Positions 32,149-40,260 of a stretch of 40,260 nucleotides of DNA are shown here, piece by piece. Under the pieces are notes generated by a model that worked only from the letters and a program-made list of their open reading frames with translations, made no database searches and was not told the origin of the DNA. The translations under genes were made by a program, and so were the position numbers. Every line of letters begins with the position of its first letter. The first letter of the stretch is position 1. Source of the stretch: Acidobacteriota bacterium (GTDB taxonomy: Bacteria > Acidobacteriota > Thermoanaerobaculia > Multivoradales > J023); the NCBI GenBank assembly GCA_029263355.1, contig JAJCXQ010000262.1, forward strand, positions 1 through 40,260, given 5' to 3'.

Positions 32149-33642
32149 TTGAAACAATTGTTACTCATCCGAGCCGACGCTGGCGACGACATAGGCGCTG
32201 GACATCTGCTACGATGCCTGGCCTTGGCTCAAGCATGGCGCCGCCGAGGAGGCCGGGTGGTCGTCGTCACATCGACCGACGACCCTTTTCTGGTCGATCG
32301 GCTGACAAGAGAAGAGCTCGAGGTCTGTCCACAGACAGACCGCCCTGGAAGTCTCGATGATGCACGGGCTACTAGCCAACTAGCCACAGAGCGAGACGCG
32401 GCTTGGATCGCCGTTGACGGTTACCGATTCGGCGCCGACTTCCAGGACTTCCTGGCAGACAACGCGCACCAGGTTCTATGGGTCGACGACTACGGACATG
32501 TTGAACACTACCGCGCCCAGGTCGTTCTCAACCAAAACCTACATGCCGACCAACGCCTATATGCTCGGCGAGATCCGCACACCCAACTTCTGCTGGGTCA
32601 CCGCTTTATCCTATTGCGGCACGAGTTTCTGCGCTGGGCTGGAAAGGCCCGAGAGACATTCCCCGGCATTCCGAGCATCCTTGTCATAGCAGGGGGGGTC
32701 GATTCAACTGGCCTCGCCGGCAGAATTCTCCGTACCCTCACAGACCTCGATCTAGTGCCCCTTCAGCTCAAATGCATCGTTCACGAATCCGATCAGACCT
32801 GCCGATCTTTGGCGGCGAACGATCACAGAATCAGCTTGGTCACTAGAACGCATGACCTCTCCGCACTGATGGCGGAATCACACCTGGCGATTTCGGCCGC
32901 CGGGAGCACGGCCTGGGAGCTCGCGTTTATGGGTGTCCCAGCTCTATTGGTGAGCGTAGCCGAGAACCAACGCCCGATCGCTGCCGAGCTCCACAGCCGA
33001 GGCGCAGCAATAGACCTCGGTTGGCACACTGAGCTCGACGCCGCGCTCCTCAATCGCCAACTCCAAGAACTGCTGAGCAACCAAGAGACAAGGTCGGCGA
33101 TGGCGAACAGCGCTCAAGAATTGGTAGACGGCGAAGGGGTCGATCGAGTGATCAGCTGCTTGTTGGCGGAACCGTTGCGGTTGCGTCCTGTCTGCCATCG
33201 GGATCGCCGGCTGATCTGGGAGTGGGCCAATGATCCCGAAGTCCGCCAAGCCTCTCTTTCAACTGAGCCGATCCCATGGACCGATCACGTGGCGTGGTTC
33301 GACCACCAACTCGCGAGTGACGCCGGCCCCTTCTGGCTCGCGGTTGACGAAACCGAGACTCCAGTGGGTCACATTCGCTTCGACCTCTCGGCGTCCAAGG
33401 ATGCCAATGTCCACATCGCTATGGGTCATGGCCACAGAGGCCGAGGACATGGTCCTTTGCTCCTCAGCCTCGCAACCGAGCGCCTGTTCCATCAGCACCG
33501 CGCCGATCGAGTCCATGCCTATATCAAGCCAGAGAACTCAGCCTCGTTGAAAGCCTTCCACCGCGCCGGCTATCGACAAGTCAACGACGCTACCGTCAAG
33601 GGAGAGGCAGTCAAGCACTACGTGGTAGAGAGGCCAGCATGA
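32149..33642 (+). CDS. pseG: PseG hydrolase fused to a GNAT (PseH-like) acetyltransferase
   Basis: 497 residues. Residues 1 to about 335 are PseG, which removes UDP from the diacetamido-altrose: LIRADAGDDIGAGHLLRCLA, WIAVDGYRFGADF, VVLNQNLHAD, ILVIAGGVDSTG and ISAAGSTAWELAFMGVPALL. From about 340 an N-acetyltransferase of RimJ/PseH type follows (RLIWEWANDPEVRQASLST, HVAWFDHQL, GHIRFDL, GHRGRGHGPLLLSLATERLF and IKPENSASLKAFHRAGYR). One chain thus covers two consecutive activities, acetylation and hydrolysis. The only in-frame start is TTG 32149 without a ribosome site. It sits right after a run of seven A that would join the frame to ATG 32135 by a one-base slip. Confidence 0.92.
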   Translation: MKQLLLIRADAGDDIGAGHLLRCLALAQAWRRRGGRVVVVTSTDDPFLVDRLTREELEVCPQTDRPGSLDDARATSQLATERDAAWIAVDGYRFGADFQDFLADNAHQVLWVDDYGHVEHYRAQVVLNQNLHADQRLYARRDPHTQLLLGHRFILLRHEFLRWAGKARETFPGIPSILVIAGGVDSTGLAGRILRTLTDLDLVPLQLKCIVHESDQTCRSLAANDHRISLVTRTHDLSALMAESHLAISAAGSTAWELAFMGVPALLVSVAENQRPIAAELHSRGAAIDLGWHTELDAALLNRQLQELLSNQETRSAMANSAQELVDGEGVDRVISCLLAEPLRLRPVCHRDRRLIWEWANDPEVRQASLSTEPIPWTDHVAWFDHQLASDAGPFWLAVDETETPVGHIRFDLSASKDANVHIAMGHGHRGRGHGPLLLSLATERLFHQHRADRVHAYIKPENSASLKAFHRAGYRQVNDATVKGEAVKHYVVERPA

Positions 33643-34718
33643 CCGAAACCGTTGACATTGCAGGGCGCCGCATCGGTCCAGGGGAGCCGATCTACATCAT
33701 CGCCGAAATGTCGGCCAATCATCACCAGAGCTTCGACCAAGCGGTGGAATTGCTTCACGCCGCAAAGGAGGCGGGTGCCGATGCCGTCAAGCTCCAAACC
33801 TACACTGCCGAAACTCTGACTCTCGACTCAGATCGCGAGTGTTTTCGCGTTGGTGGCGGGACTCTATGGGATGGTCGCACTCTTTTTGACCTCTACGGTG
33901 AAGCGTTCACCCCTTGGGCCTGGCAACCGAAGCTGAAGAAGCTGGCGGATCAGCTTGGAATACACCTCTTCTCCTCCCCCTTCGATCCGACCGCGGTCGA
34001 CTTCCTCGAAGAGATGGGGGTGCCAGCGCACAAGATTGCCTCATTCGAGCTGGTTGATTTGCCCTTGATCAAGAAGGTAGCTGCAACCGGCAAACCCATC
34101 ATCATGTCCACCGGCATGGCGTCACTGGGTGAAATCGAAGAGGCTGTCGAGGCAGTTTACGAGGTTGCAGGCCGAGGCAATCTTGCACTCCTCAAGTGCA
34201 CCAGCGCCTACCCTGCACCCCCTGAGGAAATGAACCTCCGTTGTATCTCCCATTTGAGTGAGGCCTTTGGCCTGCCGGTAGGGCTTTCGGATCACACCCT
34301 GGGAGTTGCCGTGCCAGTAGCAGCCGCGGCGCTAGGTGCAACAATTATCGAAAAGCACTTCACTCTGTCGCGATCAACGCCTGGACCCGACAGCGCCTTT
34401 TCGCTCGAACCAAATGAGCTCAAAGAAATGGTCGCAGCAGTGCGTGTCGTGGAAAAAGCGATAGGTCGCGTCCAGTACAGCCTAGGCCAGCGCGAGCGAT
34501 CAAGTAGGTCCTTTCGACGGTCACTCTTTATCGTCGAAGACGTAGCCGCAGGCCAATTGTTGACCGAACAGACTGTACGGTCTATTCGCCCGGGCGACGG
34601 CCTGCTCCCCAAGTTCTTACCGGATGTGCTGAAGCGCAGAGCAGCAACTGATATCCCACGCGGAACGCCGCTTGCCTGGCACCATCTCAGACCTGGAATA
34701 GAAGACGAGTCGGACTAG
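33639..34718 (+). CDS. pseI: Pseudaminic acid synthase, PseI
   Basis: 359 residues, a NeuB-family aldolase that condenses the diacetamido-altrose with phosphoenolpyruvate to give pseudaminic acid. The TIM-barrel motifs are IYIIAEMSANHHQSFDQAVE, ADAVKLQTYTAETLTLD, HLFSSPFDPTAVDFLEE, HKIASFELVDLPLIK, MSTGMASLGEIEEAV, LLKCTSAYPAPPEEMNLR and IIEKHFTLSR. SANHHQSF and SFELVD favour PseI over sialic-acid NeuB. The C-terminal SAF (antifreeze-like) domain starts near RRSLFIVEDVAAGQ. ATG 33639 overlaps the pseG stop as ATGA. The next gene begins with no gap. Confidence 0.95.
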   Translation: MTETVDIAGRRIGPGEPIYIIAEMSANHHQSFDQAVELLHAAKEAGADAVKLQTYTAETLTLDSDRECFRVGGGTLWDGRTLFDLYGEAFTPWAWQPKLKKLADQLGIHLFSSPFDPTAVDFLEEMGVPAHKIASFELVDLPLIKKVAATGKPIIMSTGMASLGEIEEAVEAVYEVAGRGNLALLKCTSAYPAPPEEMNLRCISHLSEAFGLPVGLSDHTLGVAVPVAAAALGATIIEKHFTLSRSTPGPDSAFSLEPNELKEMVAAVRVVEKAIGRVQYSLGQRERSSRSFRRSLFIVEDVAAGQLLTEQTVRSIRPGDGLLPKFLPDVLKRRAATDIPRGTPLAWHHLRPGIEDESD

Positions 34719-35570
34719 ATGACCGCACAAGAGCGCGACGACCTCACAGATTTTCCGGTGACTCTCATCCGGCCAACATCCGGCTTTGTCTCTCTCAAAC
34801 TGGGAGAACTGTGGGAATATCGCGAGCTGCTGTTTTTTCTTACTTGGCGCGACATCAAAGTACGGTACAAACAAACGGCCCTCGGGGCCGCGTGGGCCAT
34901 CCTGCAGCCACTACTCACGATGATCGTCTTTACAATCTTCTTCGGTCGCTTGGCCAAGATCCCATCCGACAACGTCCCCTACCCTATTTTCGCATACACG
35001 GCACTCTTGCCCTGGCAGCTTTTCGCCTACTCCTTGAGTCAGGCTGGAAACAGCATGGTCGCCAGCCAGCAACTGATCAAGAAGATCTATTTCCCGAGAT
35101 TGGTCATCCCGATATCGGCAGTCCTAGGTGGCCTGGTCGACTTCTGCCTTGCCTTCGTGCTTCTCATTGGCATGATGGTCTACTACCAGATTGCACCTAC
35201 ACAAGGTATTCTGCTCCTTCCTTTCTTCATCTTGCTTGCCTTGGCAACAGCTTTAGCCGTCGGCCTTTGGCTCTCCGCCCTCAGCGTAAAGTACCGTGAC
35301 GTTCGTTACACCCTGCCCTTTCTCACACAATTCTGGCTGTTTATTACTCCGATTGCTTACCCGAGCAGTCTTGTATCTGAGAAATGGCGCATTCTGTACG
35401 GGCTCAATCCGATGGCTGGTGTCGTAGAAGGGTTCCGCTGGGCTCTGCTGGGAAAGTCGGGATCCGTCGGACCTATGATCCTCGCCTCGACTCTTGCAGT
35501 GACTGTTTTACTGATCGGCGGACTCTTTTACTTCAAGAGTATGGAGCGTACATTTGCCGACGTTGTTTGA
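34719..35570 (+). CDS. wzm: ABC-2 polysaccharide exporter permease
   Basis: 283 residues with six hydrophobic segments, typical of Wzm/KpsM/TagG permeases that carry lipid-linked glycans across the inner membrane. The signature WRDIKVRYKQTALGAAWAIL, then QPLLTMIVFTIFFGRLA, is clear; KIYFPRLVIPISAV and LSVKYRDVRYTLPFL with WLFITPIAYP complete the family pattern. ATG directly follows the pseI TAG. With the Wzt-like ATPase it forms a full exporter, so the glycan probably follows the ABC-dependent route, even though the Wza/Wzc pair nearby is more typical of Wzy-dependent systems. Confidence 0.94.
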   Translation: MTAQERDDLTDFPVTLIRPTSGFVSLKLGELWEYRELLFFLTWRDIKVRYKQTALGAAWAILQPLLTMIVFTIFFGRLAKIPSDNVPYPIFAYTALLPWQLFAYSLSQAGNSMVASQQLIKKIYFPRLVIPISAVLGGLVDFCLAFVLLIGMMVYYQIAPTQGILLLPFFILLALATALAVGLWLSALSVKYRDVRYTLPFLTQFWLFITPIAYPSSLVSEKWRILYGLNPMAGVVEGFRWALLGKSGSVGPMILASTLAVTVLLIGGLFYFKSMERTFADVV

Positions 35571-35645
35571 CAACTTTCCACAGCCATCGACGAACGGATC
35601 CAAACCAGTGGAGCTCACGATTAGCACCCCAGGTGGTTGGGCGTC

Positions 35646-36944
35646 ATGAGTCAACCGGCACTCAGAGTCGATTCTCTTGGGAAGCGCTTCCAGCTAGGAC
35701 CCACTGAGAGCTACGGTACGCTTCGAGAGAGTTTGGCGCGTTTGGGGAAGGCGCCCTGGAAGCGGGTCGCTCAAACTAAGCGTCAAGACGACAACCCTAC
35801 GATCTGGGCGCTCGAGAATGTATCGTTCGAGGTTGATCATGGCGAAGTCTTGGGGGTTATTGGCCACAACGGCGCAGGTAAGAGCACGCTACTCAAGATC
35901 TTGTCACGAATCACCGAACCCACCCGCGGGTCTATCGAAGTCAGAGGTCGGGTAGGTTCTCTGCTAGAAGTCGGAACCGGCTTCCATCCTGAGCTGACCG
36001 GCCGCGAGAATATCCATCTCAACGGCGCTATCCTCGGCATGAGGCGGTCAGAGATCCGACGCAAGTTCGACGAAATTGTCGCCTTTGCCGAGATTGAGAA
36101 ATTTCTAGACACTCCAGTCAAACGTTTCTCGAGCGGTATGTACATGCGTTTGGCCTTTGCCGTCGCAGCCCACCTCGACCCAGAAATCTTATTGGTTGAC
36201 GAAGTTCTCGCCGTCGGAGACCTTGCTTTTCAAAACAAGTGTCTCAAAAAGATGAAGGATGTGTCAGGCACCGGCCGTACGGTCATTCTGGTGAGCCATA
36301 ACATGGGCGCCATCCACCGATTATGCCCCCGTTGTTTGTTACTCGATCACGGCACAGTTGCCATGGACGGTCCAACCGAAGACGTCGTCAGGGCTTATAT
36401 CGCTCATGGTATCGAAGATGTTGGAATCGTAACTCAGGAATCCAATTCCGACAAACCGATACATTTGCGGCGAGCATATACCGCGAAGCGCGATGGCGAT
36501 CATCAACGGGACTTCCGATTCGACGAGGGGCTCAGTGTCGTTGTCGAATTTGAAGTCAATCAAACCATTGACGGATGTGCGGTATGGGCAGGAATTCGAA
36601 CGGTTGAGCAGGTCTGGGTCTTGGGCTCGACGGACACCGACTCGGATGCATCGCGGCTCGGAGCTCGGGCACCTGGGTACTACCGCACTCAACTCGATTT
36701 GCCCGCCTCCTGGCTCAACGCTGGAATGTACGAAGTTGTCGTCGGTATCAATCGGAACGCTCCGCCAACGAGCTATGATCGGGTGGATATCGGCACCTTC
36801 AACATCCTCGATGTCGATACCCCTGCGCGACTGCGGACCGGGCAGTCTCGTCCAGGAATCCTGCAGCCGTTCCTGGATTGGCGACAAGGTCGAGTAACAG
36901 CTGACGAGCCTTCACCCAAGGATCATGTGGGCCGCCACAGCTAA
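35646..36944 (+). CDS. wzt: ABC exporter ATPase with carbohydrate-binding C-terminus
   Basis: 432 residues. The ATPase half has Walker [16 protein letters not shown]-loop region, signature [14 protein letters not shown], Walker [13 protein letters not shown] and the switch His in VSHNMG. The long region before Walker A is normal for this group. From about residue 265 a separate beta-rich domain ([40 protein letters not shown]) matches the Wzt C-terminal domain that recognises the capped end of the O-antigen chain. That implies the exported polymer carries a terminal cap. ATG 35646 is preferred because AGGTGG lies 9 bases upstream; a TTG at 35637 gives three more residues. Confidence 0.94.
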   Translation: MSQPALRVDSLGKRFQLGPTESYGTLRESLARLGKAPWKRVAQTKRQDDNPTIWALENVSFEVDHGEVLGVIGHNGAGKSTLLKILSRITEPTRGSIEVRGRVGSLLEVGTGFHPELTGRENIHLNGAILGMRRSEIRRKFDEIVAFAEIEKFLDTPVKRFSSGMYMRLAFAVAAHLDPEILLVDEVLAVGDLAFQNKCLKKMKDVSGTGRTVILVSHNMGAIHRLCPRCLLLDHGTVAMDGPTEDVVRAYIAHGIEDVGIVTQESNSDKPIHLRRAYTAKRDGDHQRDFRFDEGLSVVVEFEVNQTIDGCAVWAGIRTVEQVWVLGSTDTDSDASRLGARAPGYYRTQLDLPASWLNAGMYEVVVGINRNAPPTSYDRVDIGTFNILDVDTPARLRTGQSRPGILQPFLDWRQGRVTADEPSPKDHVGRHS

Positions 36945-37518
36945 ACTCATGTCCAAGCTCCTGAGTACTGTCATCTTGCTTGGAGGGGGACTCTTGATCG
37001 TCGCAGCTCGGAATCCAAGAATTCGACGACGCCTGGGTCAAATTCAGGCCCTGGGGCGCAACGCTGCCCATGAGAACTATGTGGGTGAAGTTCGAACGCA
37101 ATTCACTCTTCACGAGACGGCGCGATTCTCTGAAGGTACTTTGGTTTACGGAAGCGGAGAGATACACATCGCTGAAGGTACCTATCTTGGACGCCACTGT
37201 TATGTATGCGCTCAACCCGCAGCAGCCAGGATCGATATCGGTCGTGATTGTGCCATTAGCCACAATGTCCACATTCGTACAGCTTCCTACAGAAAAGATG
37301 GTGACTTCGTTCAAGCCGTCCAGTCGGACCTCGAGTGGGCCAACATCCGAATCGGCGACCGCGTGTGGATAGGAGCACATGTATTCATCACGGGTGGCGT
37401 GACAATCGGAGACAACAGCATCGTCGGCGCCAACAGCGTGGTAACGAGGGATGTTCCGCCAAACTCTATCGTCGGCGGCGTTCCGGCTCGTCTCATACGC
37501 TCCAAGGACCCCTCATGA
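36925..37518 (+). CDS. Hexapeptide-repeat (LbH) acyltransferase
   Basis: 197 residues. An N-terminal hydrophobic segment ([20 protein letters not shown]) is followed by a left-handed beta-helix: [72 protein letters not shown] and the family close [12 protein letters not shown]. The active His is probably in ISHNVHIRT. It is an acetyl- or acyl-CoA sugar O-acyltransferase decorating the glycan. ATG 36925 overlaps the wzt end by 20 bases with a close AAGGA; ATG 36949, five bases after the wzt stop, is the alternative. The membrane segment at the N-terminus is unusual for this family. Confidence 0.88.
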   Translation: MWAATAKLMSKLLSTVILLGGGLLIVAARNPRIRRRLGQIQALGRNAAHENYVGEVRTQFTLHETARFSEGTLVYGSGEIHIAEGTYLGRHCYVCAQPAAARIDIGRDCAISHNVHIRTASYRKDGDFVQAVQSDLEWANIRIGDRVWIGAHVFITGGVTIGDNSIVGANSVVTRDVPPNSIVGGVPARLIRSKDPS

Positions 37519-37558
37519 CCAATATGCAGCTACGACTACTCATGAGAGCAAGGCCTTC

Positions 37559-39364
37559 ATGACACGATGCGGCTTGATCGCGAGTCTTGGCACCGACAAG
37601 TCCGCCCTCGAATCAAGATTGCAAGCGATGGACCTCGCCATCGCGTTGACGAGCGAAGGTGAGCTCGCCCTCAATGCGATGTCTGTGAAGCACATCTCGC
37701 CAGCAGAGCTGATTACGGCCCGCCGCCTGAAGACACTCGCCCAGCATAGCTTGAAAGCCCGTGACCGTTTCATGGCCAGGATCTGCAATGGAGAGAAGCT
37801 GGACGGCATCGACTGGCCAGCTTTATTTCTCGAAGACAATTACCTCCTCTTTTTCAGGGATGTTTTCTTTGCCCAAGATCTTGGGTTCAGGCTGCGAGAA
37901 GAGGGCATCGAAACCGTCTCTTGGGAGAATCCCGGTGACCCATCAAATGGCGCCAGCGGCGAGATCTTCAAGCGGACTCTCTCTAGCGTTGATGGCTTGA
38001 AGATTTTCGAAACCAGCGACACTTCGACGACCTTCAGTTGTCAAAAATTTTTTGACCCGTTGACCCGCTTGCGGCGACGTCTTCGGGACCGAGTCCTCGC
38101 TGACCCAGTCGCTGGTCAAGTCGTCGCGGTCTTTTCCACTCGGCAATGGGAGCGTTTTCGGACTTCTCTGCTAGATCTGAAGACGACTTTCGGAAGGAGC
38201 TTCCAACTCTGGTACCTGGGCTCTGCTGGGAAGGATTTAGTCAGATGGTCCAAAGCGCATCACATTCGATTACATTGCATACCCTATCCAACCAGAGTTG
38301 ACCCTGATATTGCTCAATTCTTTCAAGGTCACCGCGAGGCCTACTCGAACCCGGTCAAAGTAGGTCACCGCGAGGCCTACTTTGACCGGGTTCGTCACCA
38401 GCTTGCTGAAGACCTCGACTGCCCAGCATTAGCCAGCGGCGAGCTCGAGAGCTCAATTGAGCTCTTTCTTGAATACACCCTGCCACATACCGCTCAATGG
38501 GGACGCAATTTCAGATCTTTGCTGGAAACTTCCCGCCCAAGCTTCATCGTTGGATCAGCCGCGTACACCTATCAAACGGCCCTTCCATATCATGTTGCTA
38601 GCCACCTTGGGCTGATCTCCGTTGCGCTGTCTCACACCTACGTCTCAGGCGACCACAGTCCGGTGTCGAGCACCTACTTGGCTTGCCGCAATCGCTTCGA
38701 GCGTCGGAGTTTCCGGCGCTCCTTCCCTGACGAAGATAAAGTCCTCTACTGTCACAATTCATCAGACAGGCTGTCCTACCAGCCCGACCCGACAGTTCAT
38801 GTTGATGCCAAAACAAAGCCGCTCGTCGCAATGTTGACGGCATCCCCTACGATCGGGCGTTTCCTGATGCCGACTCTGGACACCGGTGAATTCGCCCGGA
38901 CTCTGCGAGCTCTTGCAAGTCCGCCGACCGCGCTTTCGGGAATCGACTTCGCATTCAAGTCCCATCCGCGATTTGACATTTCCGCACCACTATCAAAATC
39001 CCTAGGCTCGACCAACGTTCGAGTGGTGGCGGCGACAGCCTCCGTCACCTCCCTACTCGAGGCTTCTTGGTTGGTCGTCGTTTTCAATCACTATGGTGGT
39101 GTCGTGGTCGATGCAATCGCATCAGGCAAACCGATTATCTTTCTCGACTCGGCAGGATACTCCTACCCACACGTCGAGACTCTCGGTTTCGAGGCAGGGG
39201 ACGTTGTCCAGACCGTTGAAGAGTTCTGGGACCTTTTGGAGCGCCTGATGACGGATCGCGAGCTCTACCAGGCTTTGGAACAGAAATGCGATCTCTTTGC
39301 ATCCAGCTATCTCAACTCATCTTCGGAGAGCTTGGGCTCTTCACTGACTCAACTACTCACTTAG
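37559..39364 (+). CDS. Large capsule-type glycosyltransferase-like protein
   Basis: 601 residues, no firm family. The C-terminal half reads like a GT-B fold of capsule polysaccharide proteins: PLVAMLTASPTIGRF, a SHPRFD strand, VTSLLEASWLVVVFNHYGGV, VVDAIASGKPIIFLDSAGYS and the closing helix LMTDRELYQALEQKCDLFAS. The middle has VIGSAAYTYQTALPYHVASH-like and ISVALSHTYVSGDHSPVSS segments. The N-terminal ~300 residues are unfamiliar. It carries an odd in-frame insertion (GHREAYSNPVKV) created by a repeat at 38327-38394. ATG 37559 follows AAGG by five bases and is chosen over a 36-residue longer frame that overlaps the acyltransferase. It probably adds a sugar or cap, inferred from context. Confidence 0.75.
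   Translation: MTRCGLIASLGTDKSALESRLQAMDLAIALTSEGELALNAMSVKHISPAELITARRLKTLAQHSLKARDRFMARICNGEKLDGIDWPALFLEDNYLLFFRDVFFAQDLGFRLREEGIETVSWENPGDPSNGASGEIFKRTLSSVDGLKIFETSDTSTTFSCQKFFDPLTRLRRRLRDRVLADPVAGQVVAVFSTRQWERFRTSLLDLKTTFGRSFQLWYLGSAGKDLVRWSKAHHIRLHCIPYPTRVDPDIAQFFQGHREAYSNPVKVGHREAYFDRVRHQLAEDLDCPALASGELESSIELFLEYTLPHTAQWGRNFRSLLETSRPSFIVGSAAYTYQTALPYHVASHLGLISVALSHTYVSGDHSPVSSTYLACRNRFERRSFRRSFPDEDKVLYCHNSSDRLSYQPDPTVHVDAKTKPLVAMLTASPTIGRFLMPTLDTGEFARTLRALASPPTALSGIDFAFKSHPRFDISAPLSKSLGSTNVRVVAATASVTSLLEASWLVVVFNHYGGVVVDAIASGKPIIFLDSAGYSYPHVETLGFEAGDVVQTVEEFWDLLERLMTDRELYQALEQKCDLFASSYLNSSSESLGSSLTQLLT
38327..38394. repeat. Combined direct and inverted repeat inside a coding region
   Basis: GGTCACCGCGAGGCCTACT occurs at 38327-38345 and 38363-38381 (36-base offset, 12 codons). 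In addition CGAACCCGGTCAAAGTAGG (38346-38364) is the exact reverse complement of CCTACTTTGACCGGGTTCG (38376-38394), with an 11-base loop. The reading frame stays open: GHREAYSNPVKV is followed by GHREAYFDRV. Confidence 0.9.
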
Positions 39365-39395
39365 TTAGTTTCTGGACGGAAACCAGCTGGCACTT

Positions 39396-39400
39396 AGGAG
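39396..39400 (+). promoter_or_regulatory. Ribosome site deciding a TTG start
   Basis: AGGAG at 39396-39400 lies 7 bases before TTG 39408. No ATG is available for this frame before the glycosyltransferase motifs, so this site fixes the start. Confidence 0.65.
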
Positions 39401-39407
39401 CTGAGGC

Positions 39408-40260
39408 TTGCCCGATCGCCGGATTCGAATCCTATTCAACGCATGGGCCGACCAAGGCAACCGAAACTCTCAGAGCCTCACCGCTAGGGAGATCGCCAGT
39501 CGTCTGAACCCCGAGCGATTTTCCAGCAGCCTGTTTATCAGTTGGGATCAAGACCCGGATCCTATCGTCTCAATACATGAATCGATCCGACTCTTGAGAG
39601 TGCCGCCTCGTTTAGGCACGTTGTACATCGCGCGAGAGCTTCTGTGGGGTCGCCACGACATCATCTTCTATTCTGCGTTGAACCCACGTGCCAGCCGCCT
39701 CTTTAGGATAGGCCGACGCTTAGGTAAACCTCGACGGGTCGTCGATAGCGTCGAAACCTCACTGGAACAGATCGCAGCTTGTGGCGACAGGATTGAAGCC
39801 GCCATCTATTCCGGCTTGAGACAAGCCGATCTACGAACTGCGATCACACCTGCTATCTCGGAAGACCTAAAAAGGCAGCACCAGCTAGAGAGCTTGGTCG
39901 TACCACTAGGTGTTGATCTCTCACTGTTCCAACCGGTCGACCGAACCCACCGTGAGCCACCGTGGAAGGTACTTTACGTCGCATCGATCTTTCCCCGTAA
40001 ACAAACTCATCTTATCTTGGAGTTTGCAAAGAGCTTTCGGAATGCACAGGTAGAATTCCACTGTATTGGCCCTTGCCTCGGGGATCCAGAGTACTTCCAG
40101 GATCTTCTCGCTCAGAAGGAACGTGACCGGCTAGATCATGTCGTGTTTCATGGCTCGCTAAGCCAACGTGAAATCTACGAGCATATGAAATGCTCGGACC
40201 TCTACGTTCTGCCCTCACGGCTCGAAGGTTTTGGCAAGACCACTCTCGAGGCTGCCGCCA
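39408..40260 (+). CDS. Family 4 glycosyltransferase, 3' end outside the window
   Basis: 284 residues are visible, with no stop up to the window end. The C-terminal GT-B half is clear: VVPLGVDLSLFQPVDR, then WKVLYVASIFPRKQTHLILE, VEFHCIGPCLGDPEYFQ, HVVFHGSLSQREIYEHMKCS and LYVLPSRLEGFGKTTLEAAA, whose EGFGKTTLE is the EX7E donor-sugar motif. The N-terminus (RRIRILFNAWADQGNRNSQS) lacks the usual glycine-rich loop spacing but fits an acceptor domain. The start is TTG, preceded by a good AGGAG, 43 bases after the previous stop. It is the last visible gene of the polysaccharide operon. The donor sugar is unknown; fucose or pseudaminic acid are candidates only from context. Confidence 0.85.
   Translation, partial: MPDRRIRILFNAWADQGNRNSQSLTAREIASRLNPERFSSSLFISWDQDPDPIVSIHESIRLLRVPPRLGTLYIARELLWGRHDIIFYSALNPRASRLFRIGRRLGKPRRVVDSVETSLEQIAACGDRIEAAIYSGLRQADLRTAITPAISEDLKRQHQLESLVVPLGVDLSLFQPVDRTHREPPWKVLYVASIFPRKQTHLILEFAKSFRNAQVEFHCIGPCLGDPEYFQDLLAQKERDRLDHVVFHGSLSQREIYEHMKCSDLYVLPSRLEGFGKTTLEAAA

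Overview
This is a GC-rich bacterial chromosome segment with no rRNA, tRNA or CRISPR, and no transposase gene. The gene set fits Acidobacteriota: an Acidobacteria-type VWFA-related exported protein, an EF-G-like GTPase of the divergent kind, a large membrane Ser/Thr kinase, and an exported protein with an Acidobacteria-like strand pattern. A Thermoanaerobaculia-like lineage is my guess from family memory, not from a search.

Layout. Positions 1-10463 are mostly on the minus strand: a gene remnant, a VWFA-related protein, a MATE transporter, Lon protease, a family 2 glycosyltransferase and SmpB, plus a plus-strand Bax-inhibitor-1 family protein. Positions 10678-14439 hold a DUF4390-like protein coupled to an NtrY-like histidine kinase, then a lipase that overlaps tail to tail with a Ser/Thr kinase (14420-16546, minus). 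Positions 16765-20995 hold an EF-G-like GTPase, a tandem-repeat spacer, and an ECF sigma / anti-sigma / PDZ-protein operon.

The second half is a surface-polysaccharide locus. A minus-strand group (26590 down to 21027) encodes a Wza-type export protein, a Wzc-type tyrosine kinase, a CpsB/YwqE-type PHP phosphatase and a TPR protein. Diverging from it on the plus strand are an unrecognised exported protein, GDP-L-fucose synthase, a specialised NusG paralog, the pseudaminic-acid pathway (pseB, pseC, a pseG-acetyltransferase fusion, pseI), an ABC exporter (wzm, wzt), a hexapeptide-repeat acyltransferase, a 601-residue capsule-type protein and a family 4 glycosyltransferase cut by the window end. 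The genes read as one programme: make a pseudaminic-acid- and probably fucose-containing glycan, export it, and control chain length or flux by tyrosine phosphorylation. The CMP-pseudaminate synthetase (PseF) and the GDP-mannose dehydratase (Gmd) expected beside these genes are not in the window.

The most unusual sequence-level signal is the number of young-looking short duplications: direct repeats at or across the stop codons of three genes, a duplicated block inside a signal peptide, a direct-plus-inverted repeat insertion inside a coding region, and tandem blocks in three intergenic spacers. The best protein-level leads are a Tyr/Gly-rich insertion in the Wzc-type kinase, an EF-G-like protein with Ser at the usual catalytic His, a linker insertion in Lon, the odd start region of the PseG fusion, and the uncharacterised exported protein at the head of the glycan operon.
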